From Micromonospora halotolerans (GTDB lineage Bacteria; Actinomycetota; Actinomycetes; Mycobacteriales; Micromonosporaceae): 64,000 nucleotides of DNA. Of this stretch, positions 29,977 through 38,265 are shown piece after piece. Every line of letters starts with the position of its first letter. The first letter of the stretch is position 1. The notes beneath the pieces are model-generated. The model searched no databases, was not told the origin of the DNA, and saw only the letters and a program-made list of their open reading frames with translations. The position numbers and the translations under genes were made by a program. The stretch is from NCBI RefSeq assembly GCF_032108445.1, contig NZ_CP134876.1:1364001-1428000 (forward strand). The letters are read 5' to 3'.

Positions 29977-31413
29977 TCAGCCCCGGCCGCCGTAGACGGT
30001 GCGCCCGGACTCGGTGACGTCCTTGCCCAGCCGGCGGGTGAGGTGCAGCCCTTCCAGGACGAACTCGATCCCGGCGGCGGCCTCCTCGGGGGTGGGCGCG
30101 TCGCCGAGGCCGAGCCGGTCGAGCACCTTGGCCAGCCCGGGAACGGTGCCGACCTGGCCGAGCAGCTCCGCCGAGGAGACCAGCTCGCCGGTCTCGATCT
30201 CGGTGCCCTCGGCGACCAGCGCGGTGAACCCGGAGAGGTCCAGCCCGGCCAGGCGGGCCCGGAACGTCTCGGCGGTGGCGGTCCGCAGCAGGTGAGCGAG
30301 GACCTCGATCTCCCGGCCCTCCTCGCCGCTCTCGAACTCGACCTTGCCGCGCAGCGTGGAGGTCACCGAGACGGCGTCGCCGACCCGGGCGACCGGGGCC
30401 TCGTGGGCGGCGGCGCCCAGCAGGCCGGCGCGGCGCAGCGCGGCGGCGGCGACGGTCTCGGCGGCGGCGATGGCGAACCGGGCGGAGACGCCGGAGCGCG
30501 GGTCCACCGACGGTGATTCCCGGACGGCGCGGGCGAAGCGGGCGAGCACCTCCAGCACGTGCTCCGGGACGGTGGCGACCAGGTCGGCCTCCTGCCGGAT
30601 CAGGGCCAGTTCCAGCTCCAGGTCGAGCGGGTAGTGGGTGCGGATCTCCGCGCCGAAGCGGTCCTTGAGCGGGGTGATGATCCGGCCACGGTTGGTGTAG
30701 TCCTCCGGGTTGGCGCTGGCCACCAGCAGCAGGTCCAGCGGGAGCCGGAGCTGGTAGCCACGGACCTGGATGTCCCGTTCCTCCAGCACGTTGAGCAGCG
30801 CCACCTGGATGCGTTCGGCCAGGTCGGGCAGCTCGTTGACGGCGAAGACGCCCCGGTTGGTGCGCGGCACGAGTCCGAAGTGGATGGTCTCCGGGTCGCC
30901 GAGGGTTCGCCCCTGGGCGAGCCGGATCGGGTCGACGTCGCCGATCAGGTCGCCGACGCTGGTGTCCGGGGTGGCGAGCTTCTCGCCGTAGCGCATCGAG
31001 CGGTGCAGCCAGCCGATCGGCAGGTCGTCGCCGCGCTCGGCGACCAGGGCGCGGGACGCCGGGGTGAGCGGGTGCATCGGGTGCTCGTTGAGCACCGAGC
31101 CGGGGATCACCGGGGTCCACTCGTCGAGCAGCGCGCCGAGCGAGCGGATGAGCCGGGTCTTGCCCTGGCCGCGCTCGCCGAGCAGCACCATGTCGTGGCC
31201 GGCGAGCAGGGCCCGCTCGACCTCGGGCAGCACCGTGTCCTCGTAGCCGACGATGCCGGGGAAGCGCTCCTCGCCGGCGCGCATCCGGGCCAGGAGGTTG
31301 TCGCGGAGTTCCTGCTTGACCGTGCGGTGGCGATGGCCGGAGGCCCGCAGCTCGCCGAGCGTGCCGGGCAGGTCGGCGGGCGGGGCCGGGGGAACCTGGT
31401 TGGGCGCAGTCAC
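29977..31413 (-). CDS. MoxR/ChlI-like AAA ATPase
   Basis: A 478-residue AAA protein with Walker A MVLLGERGQGKTRLI (GERGQGKT at 79-86), the helix-2 insert region (TPDTSVGDLIGDVDP), a Walker B-like strand GVFAVNELPDLAERIQVALL, sensor 1 LLLVASANPEDYTNRGR and arginine-finger region RIITPLKDRFGAEIRTHYPL. The Walker B aspartate is replaced by Asn193 (VNE) while the catalytic Glu194 remains. It is the first gene of a coupled pair with the VWA protein 2 nt downstream. TAGCGT precedes the GTG by 7 nt, giving a leaderless operon mRNA. It probably works as a chaperone or chelatase-like remodeller; the client is unknown. Confidence 0.88.
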   Translation of the reverse strand: MTAPNQVPPAPPADLPGTLGELRASGHRHRTVKQELRDNLLARMRAGEERFPGIVGYEDTVLPEVERALLAGHDMVLLGERGQGKTRLIRSLGALLDEWTPVIPGSVLNEHPMHPLTPASRALVAERGDDLPIGWLHRSMRYGEKLATPDTSVGDLIGDVDPIRLAQGRTLGDPETIHFGLVPRTNRGVFAVNELPDLAERIQVALLNVLEERDIQVRGYQLRLPLDLLLVASANPEDYTNRGRIITPLKDRFGAEIRTHYPLDLELELALIRQEADLVATVPEHVLEVLARFARAVRESPSVDPRSGVSARFAIAAAETVAAAALRRAGLLGAAAHEAPVARVGDAVSVTSTLRGKVEFESGEEGREIEVLAHLLRTATAETFRARLAGLDLSGFTALVAEGTEIETGELVSSAELLGQVGTVPGLAKVLDRLGLGDAPTPEEAAAGIEFVLEGLHLTRRLGKDVTESGRTVYGGRG

Positions 31414-31420
31414 CCGACCT

Positions 31421-31426
31421 ACGCTA
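31421..31426 (-). promoter_or_regulatory. -10 element of leaderless AAA/VWA operon
   Basis: TAGCGT on the minus strand exactly 7 nt before the GTG at 31413; no Shine-Dalgarno sequence is present. Confidence 0.5.
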
Positions 31427-31471
31427 TCTCGGTCGGGTGACCGCGCGCCGCCTTCGGAGACGGTCGGACCG

Positions 31472-32566
31472 TCACGGACGGGGAACGGGCCGCCCGCAGC
31501 GGGTGCAGGCGCCCCGCCGCCGCAGGTGGTACGCGAGGGTGGCCGCTCCGAGCGCGCCGCCCCAGAGGGGCCAGAGCAGCATCGGCGCGGAGGCCAGACT
31601 GAACCCGCCGGTGAGGTGCCAGAACTCGGCGTTGCTCATCAGGCCGAGGGTGGCCGCCGTCACCGACAGCGCCACCAGCGTCGCGGGGACGACCGCCAGC
31701 TTGATCGGCACCCGCCGGCCGGCCAGCCTGGGCATCCAGCGGGGGAACCGCTCGCCCCAGGGGCGGACCAGCCCGAGGGTGAGGATCGCCCCGACGGTGG
31801 CGAATCCGCCCAGCCCGGCGCCGGCCCAGACCAGCCCGGTCTCCCGCATCTCGGCGAGAAAATCCCGGGAGATGCCGAGCGGGATGCCGGCCGCCCAGGC
31901 GAACCGGGTGACCGCGTAGGCGAACGGGATGACGGCGGCGGTGTACGCGGCCCAGCGCCCCCAGCGGGCGGCCGCGGCGGGCGTGGTCCAGCCCCGCTCG
32001 TGGTCGTCCCGGCCGCAGGCCGGGCAGGCGCCGGCGGTCCGGCGCTGCCAGAGCAGCAGCGCGCCGGCCAGCAGGACGCCCCCGACGAGGGCGGCGCACC
32101 GGGCGGCCAGCGGCCAGTCGAAGATCTGCCCGTAGTCGACGGGCGGCCAGTCGAAGGGCGCGCCGATGAGCAGGATCGGCAGGTAGCCGAGCACGATCAG
32201 CACCCGGGCGTCGGGGACGACCACGGTCAGCGCAAACGCGACCGTCCAGCCGTAGCCGAGCAGCAGCGCGCGGGGCAGGCCGGGCCGGCGTACCGTCACC
32301 GGGCCGCTCATGGCCAGGGCCGCGACGGCCGCGAGCAGCAGCACCCCGGCGAAGAGCGGGGCGCCGACGTCCACCGGCAGCAGCCGGAGCAGGCTGACGT
32401 CGGCACCGTGCGGGTCGTTGGCGCCGAACGGGTAGCCGGCGCCGGTCAGGGTCGAGAGCAGGGCGAGCACGCCCCAGCCGCCGAGCCAGGCGGCGGCGAG
32501 CGGTGCGGCCAGGTCGAGCCGCGTCCGGGTGGCCGGACGGGGTGGGGAATCGGTCGTTGTCGTCAT
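31472..32566 (-). CDS. Polytopic membrane protein with zinc-ribbon pairs, unknown function
   Basis: A 364-residue protein with about eight hydrophobic helices (for example LAAPLAAAWLGGWGVLALLS, GAPLFAGVLLLAAVAALAM). Two CxxC pairs lie in predicted cytoplasmic parts: GACPACGRDDHERGW (about 185) and ACTRCGRPVPRP at the extreme C-terminus. Together they could bind zinc. I recognise no named family; actinomycetes often encode such proteins next to two-component systems. It is 75 nt downstream of a NarL-type response regulator on the same strand and may be in its operon or regulon. Confidence 0.75.
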   Translation of the reverse strand: MTTTTDSPPRPATRTRLDLAAPLAAAWLGGWGVLALLSTLTGAGYPFGANDPHGADVSLLRLLPVDVGAPLFAGVLLLAAVAALAMSGPVTVRRPGLPRALLLGYGWTVAFALTVVVPDARVLIVLGYLPILLIGAPFDWPPVDYGQIFDWPLAARCAALVGGVLLAGALLLWQRRTAGACPACGRDDHERGWTTPAAAARWGRWAAYTAAVIPFAYAVTRFAWAAGIPLGISRDFLAEMRETGLVWAGAGLGGFATVGAILTLGLVRPWGERFPRWMPRLAGRRVPIKLAVVPATLVALSVTAATLGLMSNAEFWHLTGGFSLASAPMLLWPLWGGALGAATLAYHLRRRGACTRCGRPVPRP

Positions 32567-32641
32567 GCTCTCAGCGTCGGCCGGCCGGCCCCCGGATCCC
32601 TCCCGCGCCGGGGTGGACCGCCTCCCCCGCCGGAGGGACGG

Positions 32642-33295
32642 TCAGCCGGTCGGCACCACGAAGCCCGACTCGTACGCGGCGATCACCGCCTGGGTCCGGT
32701 CCCGGACCCCGAGCTTGGCCAGCACGTTGCCGACGTGCGTCTTGACCGTCTCCACGCCGACCACCAGCCGCTCGGCGATCTCCGGGTTGGACAGCCCGGC
32801 GGCCATCAGCCGCAGCACCTCGCCCTCCCGTTCGGTGAGCCGGGCCGCGCGCAGCCCGTCGCCGCCCCGGCCGCCGTACGCGCCGGCGAGCCGGCGGATC
32901 GCCGCCGGGAACAGCAGCGACTCGCCGGCGGCCACCACCCGGATGGCCTCCACCACCTCGGCCGGGCGGGCCCGCTTGAGCAGGAAGCCGCTCGCGCCGG
33001 CGCGCAGCGCCTCGTAGACGTACTCGTCGTTGGCGAAGGTGGTGACGACCAGGACCCGGGGCGGATCGGCGGAGGCGGCGAGCAGCCGCCGGGTGGCCTG
33101 AATGCCGTCGATGGACGGCATCCGGACGTCCATGAGCACCACCCGGGGTCGCAGCCGGGCCACCAGCGGCGGCACCTCGGCGCCGTCCGCGGCCTCGCCT
33201 ACCACCCGCAGGTCCGGCTGGGCGTCCACGATCGCCCGCAGGCCGACCCGGATCAGCTCGTCGTCGTCGACGATCAGCACGTCGATGGTCGTCAC
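32642..33295 (-). CDS. NarL/LuxR-type response regulator
   Basis: A 217-residue regulator. Receiver domain residues 1-120 carry the acidic pocket IVDDDELIR, phospho-acceptor Asp56 (VVLMDVRMP), the Thr of VVTTFAND and the Lys of GFLLKRARP. The LuxR-type HTH at about 150-210 reads LTEREGEVLRLMAAGLSNPE, then VGVETVKTHVGNVLAKLGVR. It is translationally coupled to the upstream histidine kinase (4-nt overlap at 33292-33295). No target operon can be named, but the membrane protein gene downstream is a candidate. Confidence 0.93.
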   Translation of the reverse strand: MTTIDVLIVDDDELIRVGLRAIVDAQPDLRVVGEAADGAEVPPLVARLRPRVVLMDVRMPSIDGIQATRRLLAASADPPRVLVVTTFANDEYVYEALRAGASGFLLKRARPAEVVEAIRVVAAGESLLFPAAIRRLAGAYGGRGGDGLRAARLTEREGEVLRLMAAGLSNPEIAERLVVGVETVKTHVGNVLAKLGVRDRTQAVIAAYESGFVVPTG

Positions 33296-34542
33296 CCGGT
33301 CTCCCCTCTCGGCGCCGGCAGGGTGACCCGGACCCGCCAGCGGTCGCCCTCCGGGCCCGCGGTGAGCTGCCCGCCGAGCAGCAGCACCCGTTCCCGCATG
33401 CCGTCCAGCCCGCGCCCGCCGCCACCCGGCCCGGTGGTGCCGCGCAGCCCGTTGACCAGCTCGATCTCCAGCCGACCATCGGGTACGGCCACCCGCAGGC
33501 GCACCGGCCCCCGGCCGTGCCGGGCCGCGTTGGTCAGGCCCTCCTGCACGATCCGGTACCCCTCCCGGGACACCACGGCGGGCAGGCCACCGAGCGTCCC
33601 GCTGACCCGGGAGTCCACGGCCAGGCCGGTGGCCCGGGTGTCGGCGACCAGCCGGTCCAGCCCGTCCAGGGTGGCCTGCGGCGCGGTCGACGCGGGCACC
33701 CGCCCGTCGGCCGTCTCCCGGAGCAGCCCGAGCACGTGGTCCAGGTCGTCCATCGCGCGGCGGCTCGTCTCCTCGATGGCGCGCAGCGCCCGCCGGGTGA
33801 ACTCCGGGTCGCTGTCGAGCAGCTCCCGGGCGGCCCCGGCCTGGAGGGTCGCCACGGTCAGTGCGTGCCCCACCGAGTCGTGCAGCTCGCGGGCCAGCCG
33901 GTTGCGCTCGGCCAGCCGGGCGGACCGGGCCTCCAGGGCGGCGATCCGCTCGGCCTGCGCCGGGCCGAGCAGCACGGGCGCCATCGAGGCGGCGAGCGCG
34001 CCCAGCCCGGCGACCGCGTACCCGAGGGCGACCAGCAGGGCCAGCCCGGCCAGTCCCGCCACGACCGGGCGGCCCGGGTCGAGCGGGCCGAAGCCGTCCC
34101 CCGCCGTGGCGCCGGTGTCCACGCCGGTCAGCCCGGCGACGAAGACCAGCGCCATGGGAAACGCGCTGATCGCCGCGAACAGCACCAGCGCGCCGGTGAG
34201 CAGGTGCAGGGCGATCCAGAGCGCGGCGCGCAGCCGGGTCTCCCGGTCGATCCGGTGGCCCGGGGCGGGCTCGGGGAGGTCGACGGCGAGCAGCGCCCGG
34301 GCGGCGGCGATCTCGAGCGCCCGGCTGCCGGCGAGGAACACCGGCACGGCGGCGAGCCCGGCGGCGACCAGCAGCAGCCCGCCACCCATCGGGCGGGGCA
34401 CGTCGGCGCTGCCGAGCAGTTGCGCGAACGCCGCCGCGAGCAGCGCGTACGGCAGGGCGAGCACCCCGCCGAGGAGCAGGAACACGGCGCGCCGCCAGGT
34501 GCTCCCGCGCACCAGCGGCGCCAGTACGCCCGGGACCGTCAC
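33292..34542 (-). CDS. NarX/DesK-type sensor histidine kinase
   Basis: A 416-residue kinase. About four membrane segments occupy residues 18-195 (AVFLLLGGVLALPYALLAAA, then GALVLFAAISAFPMALVFVA), then a HisKA_3 dimerisation domain with the phospho-acceptor His221 (NRLARELHDSVGHALTVATL), and an ATPase domain with QEGLTNAARHG (N box) and GGRGLDGMRERV (G box). The large membrane region and short loops resemble kinases that sense membrane state or small envelope signals. CAGAAT lies 6 nt before the GTG, indicating a leaderless start. It is coupled to the response regulator. Confidence 0.92.
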   Translation of the reverse strand: MTVPGVLAPLVRGSTWRRAVFLLLGGVLALPYALLAAAFAQLLGSADVPRPMGGGLLLVAAGLAAVPVFLAGSRALEIAAARALLAVDLPEPAPGHRIDRETRLRAALWIALHLLTGALVLFAAISAFPMALVFVAGLTGVDTGATAGDGFGPLDPGRPVVAGLAGLALLVALGYAVAGLGALAASMAPVLLGPAQAERIAALEARSARLAERNRLARELHDSVGHALTVATLQAGAARELLDSDPEFTRRALRAIEETSRRAMDDLDHVLGLLRETADGRVPASTAPQATLDGLDRLVADTRATGLAVDSRVSGTLGGLPAVVSREGYRIVQEGLTNAARHGRGPVRLRVAVPDGRLEIELVNGLRGTTGPGGGGRGLDGMRERVLLLGGQLTAGPEGDRWRVRVTLPAPRGETG

Positions 34543-34548
34543 CCGGTC

Positions 34549-34554
34549 ATTCTG
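34549..34554 (-). promoter_or_regulatory. -10-like element of leaderless kinase gene
   Basis: CAGAAT on the minus strand, 6 nt before the GTG at 34542, with no ribosome site. It deviates from TANNNT at the first base. Confidence 0.35.
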
Positions 34555-34599
34555 CGCCCGGGGGCGGCCCGCCGACTCCCCCGCGACGGGGAGATCCGG

Positions 34600-35097
34600 T
34601 CAGCGGTGGTCCTGGACGTACCGCTCCGGGTCCTTGTCGCGGAACGGCAGGTTGCGCCCGTTCTTGTGCTCGCCGTAGAACGTCAGCCAGCGCTGCCCCA
34701 GCTCGGCCCGCAGCTCGACGCTCGCGTGCCGGCGGAAGTCCGGCAGCGCCTCGTCCTCCTCCTCGGCCAGGTGCTCGCTGTTCTCCCGGCGGGCCCGCCA
34801 CACGGCCGCCCACCAGGCGTCCGAACCGACCTCGTGGAGCTTGGACTCGGCGACGGCGTCACGGATCTTGTTGTGGTCGCCGATGGCGTCCTCGGTCTCC
34901 TCGGCGCCGTCGTCGCCGTGCTTGACCAGGTGCGGATAGAGGATGGCCTCCTCCGCCTCGGCGTGGATGTCCAGGTGCAGGGCCAGCGCCTCCCAGACGG
35001 CCAGCAGCTCGGCCGGGTCCCGGGCGTCGTCCAGCCGGGCGAAGCCACGGCGGAAGGCGGCGTGGTCGTCGAGGATCAGTGCGGTGATGTCGTCCAT
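34600..35097 (-). CDS. Hemerythrin HHE-domain protein
   Basis: A 165-residue four-helix protein. The di-iron ligand pattern is visible: ILDDHAAFRRGF (His12), LALHLDIHAEAEEAILYPHL (His, His, Glu), DAIGDHNKIRDAV (His) and NSEHLAEEEDEALP (His, Glu). Hemerythrin-like proteins bind O2, NO or peroxide at a di-iron site or store iron. In actinobacteria several respond to oxidative stress. It starts 5 nt after the stop of an aldo/keto reductase gene on the same strand, so the two are probably an operon. Confidence 0.88.
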   Translation of the reverse strand: MDDITALILDDHAAFRRGFARLDDARDPAELLAVWEALALHLDIHAEAEEAILYPHLVKHGDDGAEETEDAIGDHNKIRDAVAESKLHEVGSDAWWAAVWRARRENSEHLAEEEDEALPDFRRHASVELRAELGQRWLTFYGEHKNGRNLPFRDKDPERYVQDHR

Positions 35098-35102
35098 GGT
35101 GG

Positions 35103-36071
35103 TCACTTCCGGGTCCGGGCGCGGATGAGTTTGGGTACGGCGGCCAGCCCGGTGACCGGGCGGAACGCGTGGGCGGCGGTGGTCAGCGCGGCGTACTCGT
35201 CGTCGGCCAGGTCGATCTCGGCGGCGGCCGCGTTGCGTTCCACCTGCTCCACGCTCGACGCGCCGGGGATGGCCACCACGGTGGGGTGGCGGAGCACGTA
35301 CGCCAGGGCGATCTGGCTGGGCGTGGCGTCGCGCGCGTCGGCCACCTCGCGCAGGGTGGCGATCAGCTCCGTGCCCCGCTCCAGGTTCTCCGGCAGGAAG
35401 TACGGGTTGGCCCGCCGGACCGCCCCGGCGGGCGGGTTCCGGGCGTCGTAGCGGCCGGAGAGGAAGCCCTGCCCCAGCGGGCTGTACGCGATGACGATCC
35501 GGCCGGCCTGCTCCGCGTACGGGATCAGGTCCTCCTCGGGGCCGCGGTCGACCATGCTGTAGCGGACCTGGTTGCTCAACACCCGGCGGCCCAGCGCGGC
35601 CTCGGCGAACCGCCAGCGGCGCAGCGTGTAGTTGCTGACCCCGACCTCGCCGACCAGCCCGACGTCCTGGAGCGCGCGCATGCCGCGCATCGTGGTGGTG
35701 TCGGCGACCACCGGGTTGGGCTGGTGCACCTGGTAGAGGTCGATGCCGGCGACGCCGAGCCGGGCGGCGGAGGCGACCGCCCGCTGCTGCACCACCGGGG
35801 CGAGCGGCAGCACCGGGAAGATCTTGCTGGCGACCACGACCTTGGCCCGGTCGTCGCCGAGGGCCGCGCCGAGGATGCGCTCGCTGCGGCCGAAGCCGTA
35901 GATCTCGGCGGTGTCGAAGAGGGTGACGCCCAGGTCGAGCGCCCGCCGGACGATCTGCGCCGCCCGGCGTTCGTAGTCGGGGCCGTAGCCCCACTCGCGC
36001 GAGCCGAACTGCCACGTGCCGAGGCCGATCTTCGAGATGGGCTTGGGGGTGTCGAGCGGGACGTAGCGCAT
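35103..36071 (-). CDS. Aldo/keto reductase
   Basis: A 322-residue AKR. The catalytic tetrad is readable: Asp in TLFDTAEIYGFG (with Tyr), Lys in VVVASKIFPVLP and His in DLYQVHQPNPVV. NADPH-site residues are in AIPGASSVEQVERNA near the C-terminus. The ATG at 36071 is preferred to one six codons upstream because TAGCTT stands exactly 7 nt before it, as in other leaderless genes here. It is cotranscribed with the hemerythrin gene and divergent from a second AKR gene 97 bp away. The substrate is unknown; detoxification of carbonyls is plausible. Confidence 0.88.
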   Translation of the reverse strand: MRYVPLDTPKPISKIGLGTWQFGSREWGYGPDYERRAAQIVRRALDLGVTLFDTAEIYGFGRSERILGAALGDDRAKVVVASKIFPVLPLAPVVQQRAVASAARLGVAGIDLYQVHQPNPVVADTTTMRGMRALQDVGLVGEVGVSNYTLRRWRFAEAALGRRVLSNQVRYSMVDRGPEEDLIPYAEQAGRIVIAYSPLGQGFLSGRYDARNPPAGAVRRANPYFLPENLERGTELIATLREVADARDATPSQIALAYVLRHPTVVAIPGASSVEQVERNAAAAEIDLADDEYAALTTAAHAFRPVTGLAAVPKLIRARTRK

Positions 36072-36078
36072 GGACTCG

Positions 36079-36084
36079 AAGCTA
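36079..36084 (-). promoter_or_regulatory. -10 element of leaderless AKR/hemerythrin operon
   Basis: TAGCTT on the minus strand, 7 nt before the ATG at 36071. It faces the divergent TAGGGT element at 36156-36161. Confidence 0.5.
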
Positions 36085-36155
36085 CCCAAGCGGGCGGGAC
36101 CGCACGCCGGTTCCGCCGGCCCACCTCCGCGCCGACCTGGGCACCGGCCCCCGAC

Positions 36156-36161
36156 TAGGGT
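36156..36161 (+). promoter_or_regulatory. -10 element of leaderless YghZ-like gene
   Basis: TAGGGT exactly 7 nt before the GTG at 36169. It fixes the start; there is no Shine-Dalgarno sequence. Confidence 0.55.
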
Positions 36162-36168
36162 CGGAAGG

Positions 36169-37158
36169 GTGACCTACCTTGCCAGCGAAGACCGTTATGA
36201 CTCGATGATCTACCGGCGCAGTGGCCGGAGCGGCCTGCGCCTGCCCGCCATCTCGCTCGGGCTGTGGCACAACTTCGGGCCGGACCGCCCGTACGAGCGG
36301 CAGCGGGACATCGTCCGGCGCGCCTTCGATCTCGGGATCACCCACTTCGACCTGGCCAACAACTACGGCCCGCCGCCCGGCACGGCCGAGGAGAACTTCG
36401 GCCGGATGCTCGCCACCGACCTGAAGCCGTACCGGGACGAGCTGGTCATCTCCAGCAAGGCCGGCTATCTGATGTGGCCCGGCCCGTACGGCGAGTGGGG
36501 CTCGCGCAAGTACCTGATCTCCTCGCTGGACCAGTCGCTGCGCCGGATGGGCCTCGACTACGTCGACATCTTCTACTCCCACCGGTTCGACCCGGACACG
36601 CCGCTGGAGGAGACGATGGGCGCGCTGGACGCGATCGTGCGCTCCGGCAAGGCGCTCTACGTGGGCATCTCCAACTACAACTCGGAGCAGACCGCCCGGG
36701 CCGCCGGGATCCTCCGCGAGCTGGGCACCCCACTGCTGATCAACCAGCCGTCGTACTCGATGCTCAACCGCTGGACCGAGGCCGACGGGCTGCTGGACAC
36801 GCTGGAGCAGGCCGGCGCCGGCTGCATCGCCTACAGCCCGCTCGCGCAGGGACTGCTCACCGACCGCTACCTGGGCGGCATCCCCGCCGACTCCCGGGTG
36901 CGCACCAGCGTCTTCCTCAACGAGAGCGACCTCAGCGAGGAGCGGATGGCCACCATCCGCGGGCTCGCCGCGGTCGCCGAGCGGCGCGGCCAGAGCCTGG
37001 CTCAGCTCGCGCTGGCCTGGGCGCTGCGCGACCCCCGCATGACCAGCCTGATCATCGGGGCGAGCAGCGTGGCCCAGCTGGAGGGGAACGTGGCCGCGCT
37101 GGACAACCTCGACCTCGGCGCCGAGGACCTGGCCGAGATCGACCGCCACCTGGGCTGA
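36169..37158 (+). CDS. YghZ-like aldo/keto reductase (L-glyceraldehyde 3-phosphate reductase type)
   Basis: A 329-residue AKR of the YghZ/Kv-beta group: YRRSGRSGLRLPAISLGLWH at the start, catalytic Asp/Tyr in ITHFDLANNYGPPPGTAEEN, Lys in LVISSKAGYLMWPGPYGEWG, His in DIFYSHRFDPDTPLEETMGA, and NADPH-site IIGASSVAQLEGNV. The NNYGPPPG-SAEENFG block and the WPGPYGEWGSRK segment are characteristic of YghZ (reduction of L-glyceraldehyde 3-phosphate and methylglyoxal). The GTG start is set by the -10 element 7 nt upstream. It is divergent from another AKR gene. Confidence 0.9.
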   Translation: MTYLASEDRYDSMIYRRSGRSGLRLPAISLGLWHNFGPDRPYERQRDIVRRAFDLGITHFDLANNYGPPPGTAEENFGRMLATDLKPYRDELVISSKAGYLMWPGPYGEWGSRKYLISSLDQSLRRMGLDYVDIFYSHRFDPDTPLEETMGALDAIVRSGKALYVGISNYNSEQTARAAGILRELGTPLLINQPSYSMLNRWTEADGLLDTLEQAGAGCIAYSPLAQGLLTDRYLGGIPADSRVRTSVFLNESDLSEERMATIRGLAAVAERRGQSLAQLALAWALRDPRMTSLIIGASSVAQLEGNVAALDNLDLGAEDLAEIDRHLG

Positions 37159-37168
37159 CGGCGGGCGC

Positions 37169-38092
37169 TCACCAGATCCGGCGGCGGCCGGCGCGGTGGC
37201 TGCGGACCCCGCACGGCCGGCCCACCGGCACGCTGCCGGCCCGCCGCAACCGCATCGCCACCACGACGACGAGCAGCACGGTGACCCCGGCCGCCGCGCC
37301 GAGCACGAGCGGCCGGGGGAACCGTCCGGTGTCGGTCACGGCCGCGACCGGCACCCCCGCCGCCGGGTCGCCGGCCGGGTTGCCGGTCGCGGTCCTCGGC
37401 ACGGTACGCGGGGCGGCCGCGCTCGCTGACGGTGCCGGCTTGGTCCGCGGCGTGGCGGCCGCCCCACCGGACGGCGACCGGAACACCACGTCGGAGCAGG
37501 AGTAGTAGGTGTCCTGGGTGTTCGAGTTCTGCCAGATCGTGTAGATGATGTGCCGTCCGGTGCGCCCCGCCGGCAGCCGCCCCGGCATCTGGTAGGCGCC
37601 GTCCCGGATCGGCGGGTCGGTGACCGTGAGGAACGGCTTCTCCGCCAGGTCCGCCCAGGTCAGCCGCCGGGTCGGCGCGTACGAGGCGGTGGTGACGTAG
37701 AACCGGAACGTGCCCTTGTGCGGGATCGTGGTGCGGTAGCGGAAGGTGTACCGGGCGCCGGCGGTGAGCGTGGTGGCCGGCCAGTCGGTCCGGGGCAGGT
37801 CCAGCCCCCGGTACGCCGACAGCCCGCCGCTGCACAGCTCCCCGTCGGGGATGCGCTCGCGGTCCCGCCCGTCGATCCGGGCCACCCGGATGTTGTCCCA
37901 CTCCCGCACGGCCGCCCCCTCGGCGATCGCGGCCCGGCAGGCCGGCGTGTCCGCCCGGCCACCCTCCGGACCGCAGGCGGCGGCCCGGCTCAGCGGGCTG
38001 GTGGGGGCGCCGTGCGCGCTCGCCGGCAGGCCGGTGAGCAGCAGGGTCGCGGCGACGGCGGCGAGCCCGGCGAGCGTGCGGCGTACGGCCAT
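37169..38092 (-). CDS. Membrane-anchored AA10 lytic polysaccharide monooxygenase
   Basis: A 307-residue protein. The signal peptide (residues 1-26) ends PASA, so the mature protein starts with His27 (HGAPTSPLSRAAACG), the first ligand of the copper histidine brace. The second ligand is His125 (TTIPHKGTFRFYVTT). Chitin/cellulose LPMO features continue with RTGRHIIYTIWQNSNTQDTY and CSDVVF. An Ala/Pro/Thr linker (about 215-255) is followed by a C-terminal membrane helix (VLGAAAGVTVLLVVVVAMRL) and an Arg-rich tail. Secreted AA10s normally lack such an anchor, so action at the cell's own surface is suggested. It converges with the YghZ-like gene 10 bp away. Confidence 0.87.
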   Translation of the reverse strand: MAVRRTLAGLAAVAATLLLTGLPASAHGAPTSPLSRAAACGPEGGRADTPACRAAIAEGAAVREWDNIRVARIDGRDRERIPDGELCSGGLSAYRGLDLPRTDWPATTLTAGARYTFRYRTTIPHKGTFRFYVTTASYAPTRRLTWADLAEKPFLTVTDPPIRDGAYQMPGRLPAGRTGRHIIYTIWQNSNTQDTYYSCSDVVFRSPSGGAAATPRTKPAPSASAAAPRTVPRTATGNPAGDPAAGVPVAAVTDTGRFPRPLVLGAAAGVTVLLVVVVAMRLRRAGSVPVGRPCGVRSHRAGRRRIW

Positions 38093-38265
38093 GTCATCGA
38101 CCTCCCGCGCACTGGTACGGGCGGAGGGCGGCAAAGGTTCGATCCGCGCGTCGGCATGCCGGACCCCACGGCCGGCTCGGGTGTGCTGACCGAACGGCCG
38201 GACGGGGCGGCGGCCGAGCCACGCGGGCCCTAGAGTGACGAAACCCCGCGATCAAGGAGCGAGCC

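Noticed and set aside
27779..29995. Long plus-strand open frame across the repeat region and the VWA gene
   Set aside because: It is antisense to a recognised gene and its translation is Arg/Gly/Val-rich without family similarity, as expected in very high G+C DNA.
28022..31120. A single 1032-residue open frame
   Set aside because: Only the part after the GTG at 29974 encodes the VWA protein. The first third is an out-of-frame, Arg/Pro-rich reading of the AAA gene.
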